Source: Kappaphycus alvarezii
Taxonomy: Eukaryota; Rhodophyta; Florideophyceae; Gigartinales; Solieriaceae
Reading direction: 5' to 3'
Assembly: GCA_002205965.3 (NCBI GenBank)
Contig: NADL03000023.1
Span: 496,001 to 560,000 of the forward strand
Length of the DNA stretch: 64,000 nucleotides
This document shows positions 49,301-60,658 of the stretch, one piece after another. The notes under the pieces were generated by a model. That model was not told the origin of the DNA. It was given only the letters and a program-made list of their open reading frames with translations, and did no database searches. Each line of letters opens with the position of its first letter. Position 1 is the stretch's first letter. The translations under genes and the position numbers were made by a program.

Positions 49301-51501
49301 ATCCACGCAATTTACACAACTAAAACCAGAGAAAGTGTCGATTTGATAAAAACCATTCTCCTCAGCAAATCACGCCCCCCCGATTTCTATACGCTATAAT
49401 TGTTATTTCGAATTAATCCCCCAGTGGCATTATATCAAGCACACAAAAAGCGTTCCAACGGCTCAATATTTGTTCCAGTCGCGTTTAATCCCGTATTCTA
49501 GTCCCGTTTCAACCAGTGGTGGGCGCCACATGCAACTTCTTTACGCATTGTGCATGAATATGCCAATATCGAACCAATCCAAACTGATTATCTCGCCGCT
49601 TTATTGAACTGAAGTTGCTAAAATAATTTAAAAGATAAACCCAGGACGTGCAGAGGATGGATCACGTGAGAATTTCGCGAATGTAGCGCTTTTACGTAAG
49701 TATATTCTTTCAAACAGTTTATATTTCCTGCAAATGCAAGCTATTTACAGTACATTCAAAAACAAAATCAGGTCCTGTTTATCCCACCGCAGATAGTCTG
49801 TCTCGTTCATAAAGCAGTGCGCCCAATCGATAATCGTTTTTCCGAGTCCACCCTATATTTTTTATTGTATAACAAATAGCACGGAGTAAGGACGCCCATT
49901 AACTCTTCTTTCGTCAATAATCTTTCAAAAATTAGCATTCATTTATGATTGGAGGAAGATTGGCCTGTACTTGCTCCCAAAACGATACAAGGATCATCAA
50001 AATGATTTGATCCAGGTCATCCTTTACATTACCCCCCACACTTTCCATTTTGCTCCACACCTTTTTCAAAAACTGTGCTCAAAGTTATTCAAAATATGGA
50101 AACTGATCCGCATAACCTAGGTTTATGGCATATTTGGAAATATTTACCTTCTTTATGTTATTATTAGTAACAGCTGATAATCTTATTCAAATGTTTTTTA
50201 GGTTGAGAAGGAGTTGGTTTAGCCTCTTATTTTGCAGGGGTATTATCCCCTATTAGTTCGTGTTAAAACCGTTCCTTTCATCGATGGTATTATATTTGTT
50301 GAGGGCCTCTTGCACTTAAGATACATACTTGGCTAAATGCTCCTTTATCCCGTAATTAACCCTATTGTCTTCAATAGTGTTAACCTTTATGTACTTTAAA
50401 TTGTGAGAAGACAGAAATTATTGCACCTTTTTTTCAAAGGCCTTTCACCTTTGAGTATTATTTCACATGTAGGTCATCTGGGAGAAATCTAATATCATCT
50501 TGGAAGAGTTTTATGACATCGCGACTCGAAGTCGATGGACATTTGCGGAAAGTTACTTCATGATACATTAAATACGCCCCTATTCGCACGCACTTAGAAT
50601 AAAGGGAACACTGGAGTATTTTTTCAAATGTCATGTTCGCAAGCGACGAGTGCTTACTTTCAGGAGACTTTTGTTACAATTCTGCTTAAACTTCAGAATT
50701 ACTTCTTCTGTAATACCATATTGTGGAGCAACTGCGGTCCAAGGATTGCTATCGCGGAACCTGTCAAATGCCATCCGTTGATTTTTCTTTTTGCGTCGTC
50801 CTCTAAAATTTTCGTTAGGGTAAGATTTCAGCATGTGGTTCCATGCATCCTTGTACGAGCCTTTCGTATTGAAAGTGCGTAGGAGTAATCAAGCATGGGC
50901 ATGAATCGGAGTGCTTCTCATTTTGGATGCATCTGCGTTTCGCTTGTTGTCCGTTAAGTATGATTCATTACTATTCTAGTGCCTGTGAAGAGACACTTTA
51001 CTTCAATGAGTACAGAGGAGCAGAAAAAGATCTAAAATTTTAATTTTTTGGTAAAATTTAGGGTCAACGGCGATATAAAAGAGCATTAAGTCAAAGTAAC
51101 TAGATCAATTTTCCTGAAGAAGGAGATTTGCTTATAAATTCCCTATTTCACGGCATTTTATGCTGTCTTGTGGTGGCTTTTGTATGTTGGGCGTATTGGA
51201 GAGCGTTTCTGAGAGCACTTTAACAGGTCCAAAGTGGTCAGTTTAATGCAGAGATATGGATGATTGACGGGCGGAAAATCCAAAATTTTCATTCACCTGT
51301 CCGATAAGTGGACGGAAACTTTTCGCAGTCTCAGTTTGGTAACACTTAGTTTACCTCAGCGATTTTGCCTACCTGCGCAAAGATGGGGGTAATTTGGATT
51401 GCTTTACTGATTATAGATGTAAAACGGCTATTTTGCGAAGACTAGGGGCAGTTCTGTGTATTAGACAGTCTGAAAATGAGGCAGAATCAAGAGAAAAGAC
51501 T

Positions 51502-51708
51502 TCAGAGGGCTAACGTGAGGCCAGCTGTAAGGGATACTGCGCTGAATGAAGCCGTTGCTGCGACTTTTCTTTGCATAAGGGCAGATGGAACCCTCCCAAA
51601 GGTCTCCATAGCTCGTACGATGACGTGCTTAGCCACTTTTTCCATCACCACGAATGCATCCGCGCAAAATTGTGCAAAGAAGGGGGAAAATTGGGGTGTT
51701 TTAATCAT
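51502..51708 (-). CDS. Small conserved module of unknown function, diverged copy
   Basis: The minus-strand frame ends AFVVMEKVAKHVIVRAMETF, GRVPSALMQRKVAATASFSA, VSLTAGLTLAL and a stop. Over its last 53 residues it aligns without gaps to the copy at 56812-57108; I count 25 identities by hand, and both stop at the same point. Conservation of protein with much more DNA divergence argues that this was a translated sequence. The start is uncertain: the frame opens shortly upstream, but an ATG that fits the other copy is not obvious. The segment is Ala/Val-rich with one possible helix and no signal peptide. No known family is recognised. It may be a gene family or part of a mobile element. Confidence 0.45.
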   Translation of the reverse strand: MIKTPQFSPFFAQFCADAFVVMEKVAKHVIVRAMETFGRVPSALMQRKVAATASFSAVSLTAGLTLAL

Positions 51709-52134
51709 TGAAAATAGGTTAGCCTATGTTCAAAAGCGCATCAAATACGGGGTGGTCTCCGAATAGTTCCATATTGAGTAATTCCTCCCTCGATATTAGT
51801 GTCACCCCATGAGGCGTGGCACATTCTTTGAGGGGTCGGTGACCTAGGCTTAGCCATTTGCATACGTAGAACTATATTGACAGCGCCTGCTGTCTCAAAA
51901 AACAAACTGCTCCATCAAAGGCAGTCCACCATTGATTCTATGCAATATTCCGGAACATAATCGACTATTACTTTTCAGACGGTGAAGATTCATGTTGATT
52001 TACCTCAATCGCATGGACACCCGCATTCAATTTGCAACCAAGACCTAACGCACGCCTATAGTGCTCCTACTGACAGGACCTTAGGACCACCACCAGAGAA
52101 AGACATGTTGAAGTTCCCCGCACGGGAGGGTGGG
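51709..52134. other. No recognised gene
   Basis: Spacer between the module copy and the first terminal repeat of the tyrosine-recombinase element. Confidence 0.4.
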
Positions 52135-52300
52135 TAGGAGAGAAGTATACATGCCGAACCAGGTCGACCGGCGGGGGCGTTACTGGATCGGTTGAATACT
52201 GTACCGTCCCCGCCCCTGGATCCTGGGACGCTTGGCTATTGGCTCGCTACTCCTGTAAATATCTTCACCCGCATACACACGTGTACACGACACGAAGAGC
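52135..52300 (-). repeat. Terminal direct repeat of the tyrosine-recombinase fossil (left)
   Basis: Similar over about 165 bp to 56040-56200 in the same orientation. Shared words include TGCCGAACCAGGTCG, CTGTACCGTCCCCGCCCC-like sequence, GGATCCTGGGACGCT and TCGCTACTCCTGTAAATATC. Confidence 0.8.
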
Positions 52301-55300
52301 CCAAACTCAACCCGGAGACGCGCTTCATCCCCCTCTTGGGAGGTTCGCGAAGAACCACGAGGAAGCCGGATTAAGCGTGATAGTACTGTCAAAGTAACCT
52401 TTAACATCGACTCTGAGGCCCAATCCATTCGATGCAGTATCCACGGTATCGAAAACTGGAGATTAACCGACTCATTGAAACTCCCAATCCTCAAACTGTG
52501 TGACCCAAATTAGCACCCTTGCGGTGGCTTCAACTGCAGTTCCGCTACGACCGTGTCAATGCTCTCCCAAGTTAGCCATGCCGAGCCCTTTCTACCGCAA
52601 AACAAGTTGAAGAAACCCTCACTCGCTGGCGTACACGTATCCACTTCATTAACACGTCGTTTAGGCGCCCCCGGGCCGCTTCCGGCCACTCTTGATTGCT
52701 GTGATACGTCAAGACGAGGGGGAAATTTGTGTGCTTTCCTTTGCGGTGCGCTAAAGCGGCTAGAATGAACCCTCCCTCCGTGACCGTGACAGGGCCGGGA
52801 GCTACCTGCGAGACCGCCACTGACCGGCACTGGAACAAGTACGCAATTAGCACCATCGCACAACACCCAACCATCTCTGCACTACCAGTGCTCAGCCCCA
52901 AAAAAACGACTCTCAACATTGTCTGCGCAGGCACCCCGACCCCTGATTCACGAAAACGACCTTCCGATACACCCTTTTCTCATACGCCGTCAATAAGTGT
53001 CCTCGTTTTTGACGGGTAGCCTGCATCTTCATGGTACCTGTATATCGCCGACACATATTGGCGAGCCGACTGTATGCCCACCCTTTTCTCCAGTGACAGG
53101 TACCCTATGTATGCGAGCACATCCCCCTCCGAAGCTGGCATGGCAGTACGACCCTCCTCGTCACAAAAACTCAACTATTTGTTCAACTGACCCTTCCGGT
53201 TCCGCCATATCGATTCTGCACATCCAAAGTCTGCAGATAGAGACGCTGCCTCCTCCCCGCCCCCTTTCTCCTCCCTTTCCGCCTCCTCCTCCCTTTTTCC
53301 ATAGCACCACCGCCCTTTTGCCCTCCTCCTACTCATACCGTAACCTATCTCCGCCACCATCAAACCCAAGCCCTCGTTGACCCGATGACTGCTGCCATAC
53401 ATCTCTCGCCGTTTCCTCAAAGCGACCATGCGTGAGCTGATTCCGCGTAAGCGAACGAACGAAGGTTTCGCAGGCCACCTCGGCGCCAACACAACCCCAA
53501 CTCCCCCATCTTCTTCGATCTTCCTCACCACCACGTCACCATGTCGAACGGCGATTTCCACAGCCGCGCCTGCCCGTCCCCCAGTCCTCCCTCATCTGCG
53601 TTGCCGGGTACTTCAGCCTTGCCACCAAATTCTCCACCAGTGGCCGTGTTCGGAACACGACCTCCTCCATCTCGTACTCATCTTGTATCGACCTCACCAC
53701 CTCCTCTGCGCCGTCTGCACGTCCCCCGATCCCACGTCCGTGACAGCGCGTCTGCAAACCGATTGACAGCGAACGGGATCCACCGAGCCTCGATACGCAC
53801 TCCCAACATTCGTAGCAACACCTCCAGCTTCCTTAGCTCTGCCATTATCTGGTGCGACGCCGAGAACCATCGCGTTCAAAATCGCCACCACCGCCTGATT
53901 GTCCTCGTGCAGCAACAATCGCTGAACCTCAGGACTGGCTACTTACTTGGCTAAATGCCGGTCTAGCAACAGGCGAAGCGCGCAGTTCCCTCAAAGTAAC
54001 CGAGTGGGCGCGATCTTTCGCGCCCCAAAAACCTTGACCCTCCCACAAACCCAGTGCCCCTTCCTCTACTCGGAAACAAAGCGTACCCCCGTCCCCGACA
54101 TCGGCTGTGACTCTGAGCATGAAAATTTCCGGATCCCTCCGAACCAGATCCCTCCTTCTCCCCGCGAACAATGAACGCCAATATGCCATATCCCGTAGCG
54201 ACTGCCGACTCAACCTCATTCTTCCCTTTCAAACTCCAAGCTGGTTAACAGTCCCCGATTTTCGCAGGGGGCTCCGGCCGCTCGTAAGCTCGCGACCTCC
54301 GCTTGCTGTGGACTTGGCCCTCGCTCCACGCAAGCCGCAGCTCCAACAAAGACGTATCAAAGTCGAGCGGGCGCGTGTAGAAACGTGCCATCGCCAATAT
54401 CCTGTTCCGTTGTGCAACGCGATGAATCTTTCTTGCCACCTTCCGTACTTGCGCCAACTGCCGATAGCTGATGTACACCCCCATATCCTCTATGTCGATG
54501 AGAACACCCAATTGCTTCTCTACCCTCCCTACACTCCCTTCTCTTGGTGTCTCACCAACCCCAACTCTCCGAACAGTCTGTCCAGCACTTTTCCCGCCTC
54601 TCGGCAGTCCTCCTCTGTAGCCGCTCCGCCGGGCATAGACGGTTCCAATAGAAATTCGTCTATATACGGCAACACACGGTACCCCAACCTATCTCTCAAG
54701 TATCTCACCAGCGGTCGTAGAATTTTGCAAAACCAGTACCGACCGGCCGCAACCAAACGACAACGCAATGCACCGGTACTAACGCCTATTGTACCGGAAC
54801 ACGAAGCGGTCGCGGATGTCCGAATGGAGATAAAAGTGGCGGTACCGCTCTTTAAATCCCACGACATAATCACATCCTGCTTCTCCACTTCCACTGCAAA
54901 CGACTGTACATTTTCCATCCTCACCGTTCCCTCGGCCAATGCTTGCTTTGCATGCTGAAGTTGATCACATACCTTGCCTTACTCCCTTCCCGTCCCTCTG
55001 CCACGCCACGAACGATGACGAAAAACATCTTCCCTCCCTTACGAACCGATCCACTTCCTCCTTCCCAATCTCCTCGAAGATGCGCGAGCATACCTCTTTC
55101 CTCAACTCTTCTCCGGCAAACTCCTTGTCCTCTCTCATCTAGGGCATCTCTCCAGTACCAACCCTTCTGTAAAAGGCACCATTGAAACTTCCCTTATACA
55201 TACCGGACGGCCCACACACGAACTCCGACGACCCCAATACCGAGCCTCATGTCTCGGCCCTTGATGCCGTCACCCGCCATAACGACTTTCACCCCGCAGT

Positions 55301-56039
55301 CGTCACGACATGCCGTCCCCTCCTAGCCGCCTTCGACATCACTCATATCGGCGGTCGACGCTGGACCTCCCTTACTATTCCCTCCCCTCGTCCTTTCCAA
55401 TCTTGCTTTAGCCAACTGCTTCGCGGCCTCGACCTCCAGCTTCATCGTCAGTGCCTCCCGCGCCGTCCTGTACGATTCCGAAAAGACCGCGTCATGACCT
55501 TGCTCGATCAAGACCCTGCCTCGCCGCCTCCACCCCTTGCTCCGTGCATTGCCCTCTCCGCCAACTTCAGTTTCCTCCCCATTCCTTCCACGCCTTCCGG
55601 TCCGGTCCTTGCCACCTCCAGTGACATCAACCCCAACTCCAACGAAACACCTGCCGCGTTGATATATTCCCATTCCTTAGCGGATCGCTCGTCCTTTCTC
55701 TTGAGATTGGCGAGGAATGCATCCGACGGCGGTTTAAAGTACCCCATGTGCGTCACCGGTACGAAGGCCCCACGGTCGAATACACTACTCTCCCCAACCA
55801 ACTTCGAGTCGTTCAGTTCCTCGACCACCTCTCCATAATCGCGCCGATTCGTTTTGAGCGCCACCCGGGCGGCACGGAGCTGATCCATGGCGTTTCCACC
55901 ACCCCCGCCTCGCCTCCTCCAGCGGCCTTCCTCCCCGGGCCAACGTTTTCTTGAGAGTCGGCCATTGTCTCGAGGATACTTTATGTGTATCCGAGAGAAG
56001 ATGTCACCGCCGGCTTTCACAAGGGGAATTTCTCTCTTC

Positions 56040-56200
56040 AGATAAATAGACCTGCCGAACCAGGTCGGCCAGCGGAGGGCGGTGTTGGATCGGTTAAATG
56101 TACCGTCCCCGCCCCGGATCCTGGGACGCTCAGCTATTGACTCGCTACTCCTGTAAATATCTTCACCCGCATACACACGTGTTCACGACGCAAAACCAAA
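56040..56200 (-). repeat. Terminal direct repeat of the tyrosine-recombinase fossil (right)
   Basis: Counterpart of 52135-52300. It lies just upstream of the gag-like region in minus orientation. Confidence 0.8.
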
Positions 56201-56289
56201 ACGTTTCCCCACCAATTTGCTCAGACCTTGCCATCCGCATATACTTGATGTTGCTCAGATAGCAGAACAAAGGAGAAGCGCTGTCTCAG

Positions 56290-56720
56290 ACATAACAATA
56301 ACACGCTGCTGTGTGAGGGCAGATGTATTGTCCGCCAATAAAGCTGCAATGGTAACGGACACGTCTGCCAGAATGCGGAAAGTCTCTTAAGAAGTTACCG
56401 TTCAAGAAATAACTTCTCAGTTGGCGAGGCTGTCGCTGAATGTTGACAGCAGGGACCCAGTATACGAGCATGTCGTCGAAGCCCGAACTGCAGATGAGGT
56501 GGAACGCTGGTTGATGATAGAGGACAATATACATTTGCAAGAGGTAGTAGTTGAGGACGCATTAGCTGAGATGGATCTGGCGGGGGAGGAGTGGGTGGGT
56601 GGAATGATGGCGTAGTCGAAGAAGATCCATCTGATGATGAAGATGAGGGCGTCATTGCACTCTTGCCGTCGCAACGGAATATTCTTACCCATTTCAGAGG
56701 GGGAATTTTTGGGTTATTTT
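56290..56720 (+). pseudogene. Possible pogo/Tigger-like transposase C-terminus
   Basis: Plus-strand coding in two frames reads SDITITRCCVRADVLSANKA, then VTVQEITSQLARLSLNVDSR, VEARTADEVERWLMIEDN, VVVEDALAEMDLAGEEW and, after a frame change, EDPSDDEDEGVIALLPSQRN. A TIxRCWxKADxL word, an amphipathic middle and a very acidic tail are usual at the C-terminus of pogo/Tigger (Tc1-mariner) transposases. The catalytic core is absent. It ends just inside a terminus-like repeat at 56700-56762. The family call is tentative, as no catalytic residue can be checked. Confidence 0.35.
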
Positions 56721-56765
56721 AATGCATGGAAGATGTGGTCGGTTATATCCACGCGGCTAATGCGT
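56700..56765 (-). repeat. Dispersed terminus-like repeat (copy B)
   Basis: As reverse complement: GCGTGGATATAACCGACCAC, then ATCTTCCATGCATTAAAATA and ACCCAAAAATTCCC. It matches 29808-29862 closely. Position and orientation suit the right end of the element whose coding lies at 56290-56720. Confidence 0.7.
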
Positions 56766-56811
56766 TATGTGGAATACTGTAAGTCGTCGCTGATGGGTAA
56801 CACTACAGTAC

Positions 56812-57108
56812 AGTACATGACCTTCCTTACAGAGCCGGCTCAATGCCGGCGAGCAGGCATGCCGCGTTGGACATGACGGCCGCAGCAGCGTGCCTTTGGG
56901 TAAGCACCGCTCTAACCATCCCATAGGTCTCCATCGCTCGAACGGCCACGTTCCGCGCGACATCGGTTAGCACCGCGTACGCGTCTGGGTGACATTTCAG
57001 AGTGCTTAAAGATATGGCGTACTGTACAGTTCCAATGTCCGTGATGCGAGCTGCCTTCTGCGGAAAGCCAGGTGGGAGGAATTTTTCTCTTTGTTTAGGT
57101 AGCTTCAT
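56812..57108 (-). CDS. Small conserved module of unknown function, longest copy
   Basis: A 93-codon open frame starts MKLPKQREKFLPPGF, continues to HPDAYAVLTDVARNVAVRAM and ends LTQRHAAAAVMSNAACLLAG, IEPAL and a stop at about 56827. The final 53 residues match the frame at 51502-51708 without gaps, and the last 125 bp (with about 15 bp past the stop) are almost the same as 27156-27280. No signal peptide or membrane segment is obvious; the C-terminal 20 residues are Ala-rich. The N-terminal 35 residues overlap a TACTGTACAGTA-type motif, so the true start may be further in. No function or family can be given. Confidence 0.5.
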
Positions 57109-57489
57109 TAGAAGAATGAAGCTGCCTTACCAAAATACATGAAGTATTATAAGACTAAAAATAGCCTATACACGTGTACATGTGGGAACCTCAGTAAGGC
57201 CATCCCCGACATAGTGCCACATTGGGGAAATGTACGGGGGTGGCACTATGCAAAGAGTCAACATGTAATCGGTAGTAGTCGGCATGGGTAAAGAAAAGTG
57301 CCATATACTGTACAACCATGCTCTAGCGTACAGCACAATTTGTAAGTCAAGAAATGGGGGGTTAATTTACTGTGGTAGATATGTAGGTTGATACCAGTAA
57401 ATTTGTACCGGAGCGTAGATACCGCATATTGGCCAAGCCATTCGCGAAACCGTACAATGCATCGAAAACTGTAGATGGCACTCCAATCT
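57109..57489. other. No recognised gene
   Basis: Spacer between the module copy and the 3' end of the LINE. It contains a TACTGTAC motif near 57297. Confidence 0.4.
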
Positions 57490-59950
57490 ACCAGAAGGTG
57501 GAAGGGAGGCCAGCCAGCAAACAAGCGGCATTGGAGGTTACTGTCAATGCGGAGTGCCGCTGTAAAAGAATGCTCTAACCTTCGAAAACCGTTCCATTGC
57601 GCGGTGGCAACGTTCTCGCGAGTTCCTTGACGACGGAGAACGCCGCCGGATGCCATCCTCCAAGCGTTGAGATGGGAACAGGAACCAGCCTGTTTCTCCC
57701 AGGCAGCTCAGCAAGGAACCCTTGGTATTTCCGCTGCTTCTCTGCGTGAGCTGCGTTGAGGCTTGTGAGTGGGTTGAAAGCCCTGGCTCTTGCGTGGGAG
57801 GAGCGAGCGGGTTGACAAAGGTTACGTCGAAGTAATCCGTGCCACCGGCGGCTCCCATCGCCCTGATATCCGGCCTCGTCCTGTTTTGGTAGTGTAGACG
57901 AGGTTCGATGAATGGACGTCGGGCGGCTCTTGCAAGGTCGTTCCCCAGTAAAGTCACCTGGTTGTTATGGCGAGTATTCCGCTCGCAGCCAAAGCGACAA
58001 TGTAGCAAGTGGTCCCCGTAGATATCCAGCATTTCATGGCATCCTGCTTTGGGGCAAGGGGTACCTGGGGCGAATAAGGGGTTTGGCAAAAGTACTGGAA
58101 CCACACGGAAAAGTCTTTGCTCTTGATGTGCGTCCTCAATCCAGGGCAAGGTGCACAGTAGACCCAGCCTTTGGCACCGGGGAGGGACATGCTAGCGCGG
58201 AAGGCGCGGTGCGGATGTTTCCGAGCGGCAAGGCCTCTTGCACAGCCATATGAATTGCATCTGTTAGCTTCTTCTGCGATGGTGGGTTGGATGGCAGAAA
58301 TTGCTAAACGGAATTCGTTCTGAGGGTCGACAAGAGGCGCTCCATGTGGTAAAGGCGGCTGTAGCATCCTCGTACTGCGTCAGGTCTTGAACACAGGACG
58401 GCAAAGACTTCTCGCATAACTGCTGCGTCGCGGCGCTGACGCAAGAAACGAAGCGGCGGCGACATCTCGCGCGAGGAGAGGCCGATTCCCAAGGTCGGCT
58501 TCTTCTCCTGTAGTGCCTTAATGGGCAGTTGCAGCTCCTTGAATATACAGTTGTCTAGCATTCCACCCGCTAAAGTGCGGCAGCACCTCTCGATTAAGCT
58601 GTCGAAGTATTCGGCCCCTTTCCGCGTACAGAGGGCGGCACAACTCGCAAGAGGTATCCCACTTTGCAAACCCCAAAGCAGTTGCGCAGTAGTTGGAATG
58701 AAGCGTGCGTCCTCGATTTCCATGACAGCGTTAAGTAAAGGCTCAAGGGAGTATACATGGTCCAGGAAGTATTGTTCCATGAACGTTTGGGAGCCGATTG
58801 GCGCGTTCAAAACCGAAGTCCAGCACTGTATTCCTGCCGCATATCACAGGGGTATGCGGACTGAACCGACGCGGAGGGGGCGGTGGGCCACCATACTTTG
58901 CATTTCGAGACTGCCAGATGGAGACCACGACGTTTGGCCTCGGGAGAAGACAGAACCTCGATTACCTTGAGTATATCCTCGTGTTTGGCTACAATGTAGC
59001 CATCGTCGTGATACCAAAGCTCCAAAAGCAGTGTGTCTAACCCTGTGTCCTCGTCGGGGATCCCGACAATAGCTCTTTGATCTTTAGGGCGATGGGGTGG
59101 AGTACGAGAGCGAAAAGCAATCCGCTGAGCGGGTCTCCTTGCTGAGTACCCACAACACTCCGTATAGTCTCGAATCCCGTCCAGAGGAACGCTGGGTCGT
59201 TGTTGTAGCAATACAGTACCCAAGGAGCAACTGGGAAAGAGGTTCCGGACTGCGTTAAAAAAGGAAGCACGGCTGCACAGGTTGAACGCATTCTTCAGGT
59301 CGACCGACAAGAGCGCATATTCAGAGCGTGTACCGAACTTGTTCACGATGCGTCGAACACCGTGAACTACTGCATCTGTTCCTGACTTTGTAGCGATACC
59401 AACCTGAAGAGGCTGGAAGTAGGTAGGCCTTTCATTGACCCGAGTAGCAAGGCAGCTACTAACTAACCGTCGCAAAGTCTCTCCCACTGCAATGGGGCGC
59501 GGAGTCATGTCTTTCTTCGCAAGTGGTGTGTGGGGCTCCAGCAATCCACGGGGAGAGGGCAGTAGGAGCTTTTCCGGAAGCCAGGACGTTCAGAAGTTCT
59601 GTTAATGAATCCAAGAATTTCCCCTGCGAGGAAGATGTGGGTGTCCGTAGAAGCTCTTCGACGTGAGAGGGGCGAAGTCCGGATCCCCCCGGGGCTGAAC
59701 CGGGTTTGAAAGAGCGAACTGCCCGCAAAACCTCATCCTTTGTGATCGCTTTGTAAGTTGGCATATCGATCACAACGCATGTGCCACAATTGTGGCTTTG
59801 TGGTAAGGAACGGTCTTGCGCTGGGTCTCGGCGACCACAACCACCCGCCTCTGAACACTTTATTGGTCTAATTGAACCATTTATTAGCTGATTATGACAG
59901 TTTCCCCTACAGATGGAAGGTTTGTCTATGAATGAAGTTTTTGCAAGCAA
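57490..59950 (-). mobile_element. LINE with reverse transcriptase and C-terminal RLE-type nuclease
   Basis: On the minus strand from the right: SFKPGSAPGGSGLRPSHVEE and LTPRPIAVGETLRRLV-like words (RT fingers), LQVGIATKSGTDAVVHGVRR, ALLSVDLKNAFNL (motif A), GTQQGDPLSGLLFALVLHPI (motif B), LELWYHDDGYIVAKHEDIL (motif C with YHDD in place of the usual YADD), and GLHLAVSKCKVWWPT (motif D). A thumb-like region follows (58300-58810). The C-terminus has CPKAGCHEMLDIYGDHLLHC, a likely zinc knuckle, then RHNNQVTLLGNDLARAARRP, and RPDIRAMGAAGGTDYFDVTF, suggesting a PD-(D/E)XK-like nuclease. This order is that of RLE-type LINEs. The frame changes about four or five times. A poly-A tail and target duplication were not found. 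Relatives lie at 1-180 and 395-780. Confidence 0.82.
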
Positions 59951-60623
59951 TCAGGCCCACATGCTTGCCCGTTTGCACAATATTGCGGCCCTCTTCGTAC
60001 AGTATAATAGTTCTTAACAACTGGATAGTCAAGTCAAACAAGTAGCCGCAGTTTACTTGCAGTACAGCTGTAAACGTTCAAAGAGCCAGTACTCAGTACA
60101 AATGTAAATCAACTTCAATAGCGTTAAACTTCAAGTTCAAATTTATCAACAGGGTGGACTTGCAAAAAATGATAAAATCCTACTATCACCTATAAGAGTC
60201 GGATTGTCCCTGTGAACGCGAAGCAGCTTGCACTATGGCACGAACGGTGGTATCAGTAATGATGTGTATCGATATTTGCAGTTTACTCGACCCAGGCAGT
60301 TCATGTCGCCAGGTCTGACAAATTTCTAGCAAAATCTCTGGTTTTGGTGCAAGAGAAGGCTCAACTCGGGGTTTTCTATGGGTAAGCGCTCCCGTTCCCG
60401 GGAATGTGAAAAGCATTTACAGAGGAAACAGGTGGCAGGACAGCCAGCGACAGGTTTTTCGTCGGTGATAATAGAGTGTGGTGAAACGGCACTGACCTAC
60501 AGTTGTTCAATCTTCCTAATCCTGTCGAATTGTTTGACGGACGTTTTCTTTGTGGATGCAAGATTTTCATTTCGCAGCTACACTACTACAAATTACTATT
60601 ACTATGCATTTTATAGGGTCTAT

Positions 60624-60658
60624 TGTACAGTACAGTTTGTACACTACTGTACAGTATG
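60624..60658. repeat. TACTGTACAGTA-type palindrome cluster
   Basis: TTGTACAGTACAGTTTGTAC, then ACTACTGTACAGTATG. Confidence 0.7.

Larger units (their letters stand above)
43290..51501. other. Long A/T-rich tract without recognised genes
   Basis: Over 8 kb with no family motif. An open frame at 44968-45291 (+, 107 residues) and a short frame near 46390-46565 (+, with one stop; DMTKLFDRFVQELM and then WLSMVSDFETKFCPALEKSL) look more protein-like than the rest. The second might be a gag relic. The TACTGTACAGTA-type motif occurs at 43900-43915, 43995 and 45439-45456. Much of 44390-50500 is low in G+C, unlike the host genes to the left. Confidence 0.45.
52135..56200 (-). mobile_element. Tyrosine-recombinase retrotransposon fossil (DIRS/Ngaro-like)
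   Basis: An element of about 4.1 kb in minus orientation with direct repeats at both ends. Parts in order from the right: a gag-like region (about 55500-56180; charged, Gly-rich, with RRDYGEVVEELNDSKL); reverse transcriptase (about 54530-54950) with VIMSWDLKSG, WFCKILRPLVRYLRDRLGYR and VLPYIDEFLL; an RNase H region (about 53690-54510) with VYISYRQLAQVRKVARKIHR, GFWGAKDRAHSVTLRELRA and LLHEDNQAVVAILNAMV; and a tyrosine recombinase (about 52510-53180) with DVLAYIGYLSLEKRVGIQSA and RQYVSAIYRYHEDAGY. It is broken, with more than ten breaks by eye. The two end repeats remain very alike, so the insertion is probably younger than the copia fossils. Repeat structure was not enough to choose between DIRS and Ngaro types. 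Confidence 0.82.

Noticed and set aside
53175-53561. Separate gene on the minus strand between recombinase and RNase H coding
   Set aside because: It lies within the tyrosine-recombinase element and its low-complexity Glu/Gly-rich stretch is best seen as part of that fossil.
54107-54958. 283-residue plus-strand frame
   Set aside because: It is the antisense of the reverse transcriptase and RNase H coding of the tyrosine-recombinase fossil.
60186-60570. Two adjoining minus-strand frames
   Set aside because: No conserved motif, and the composition gives no reason to prefer them over chance.
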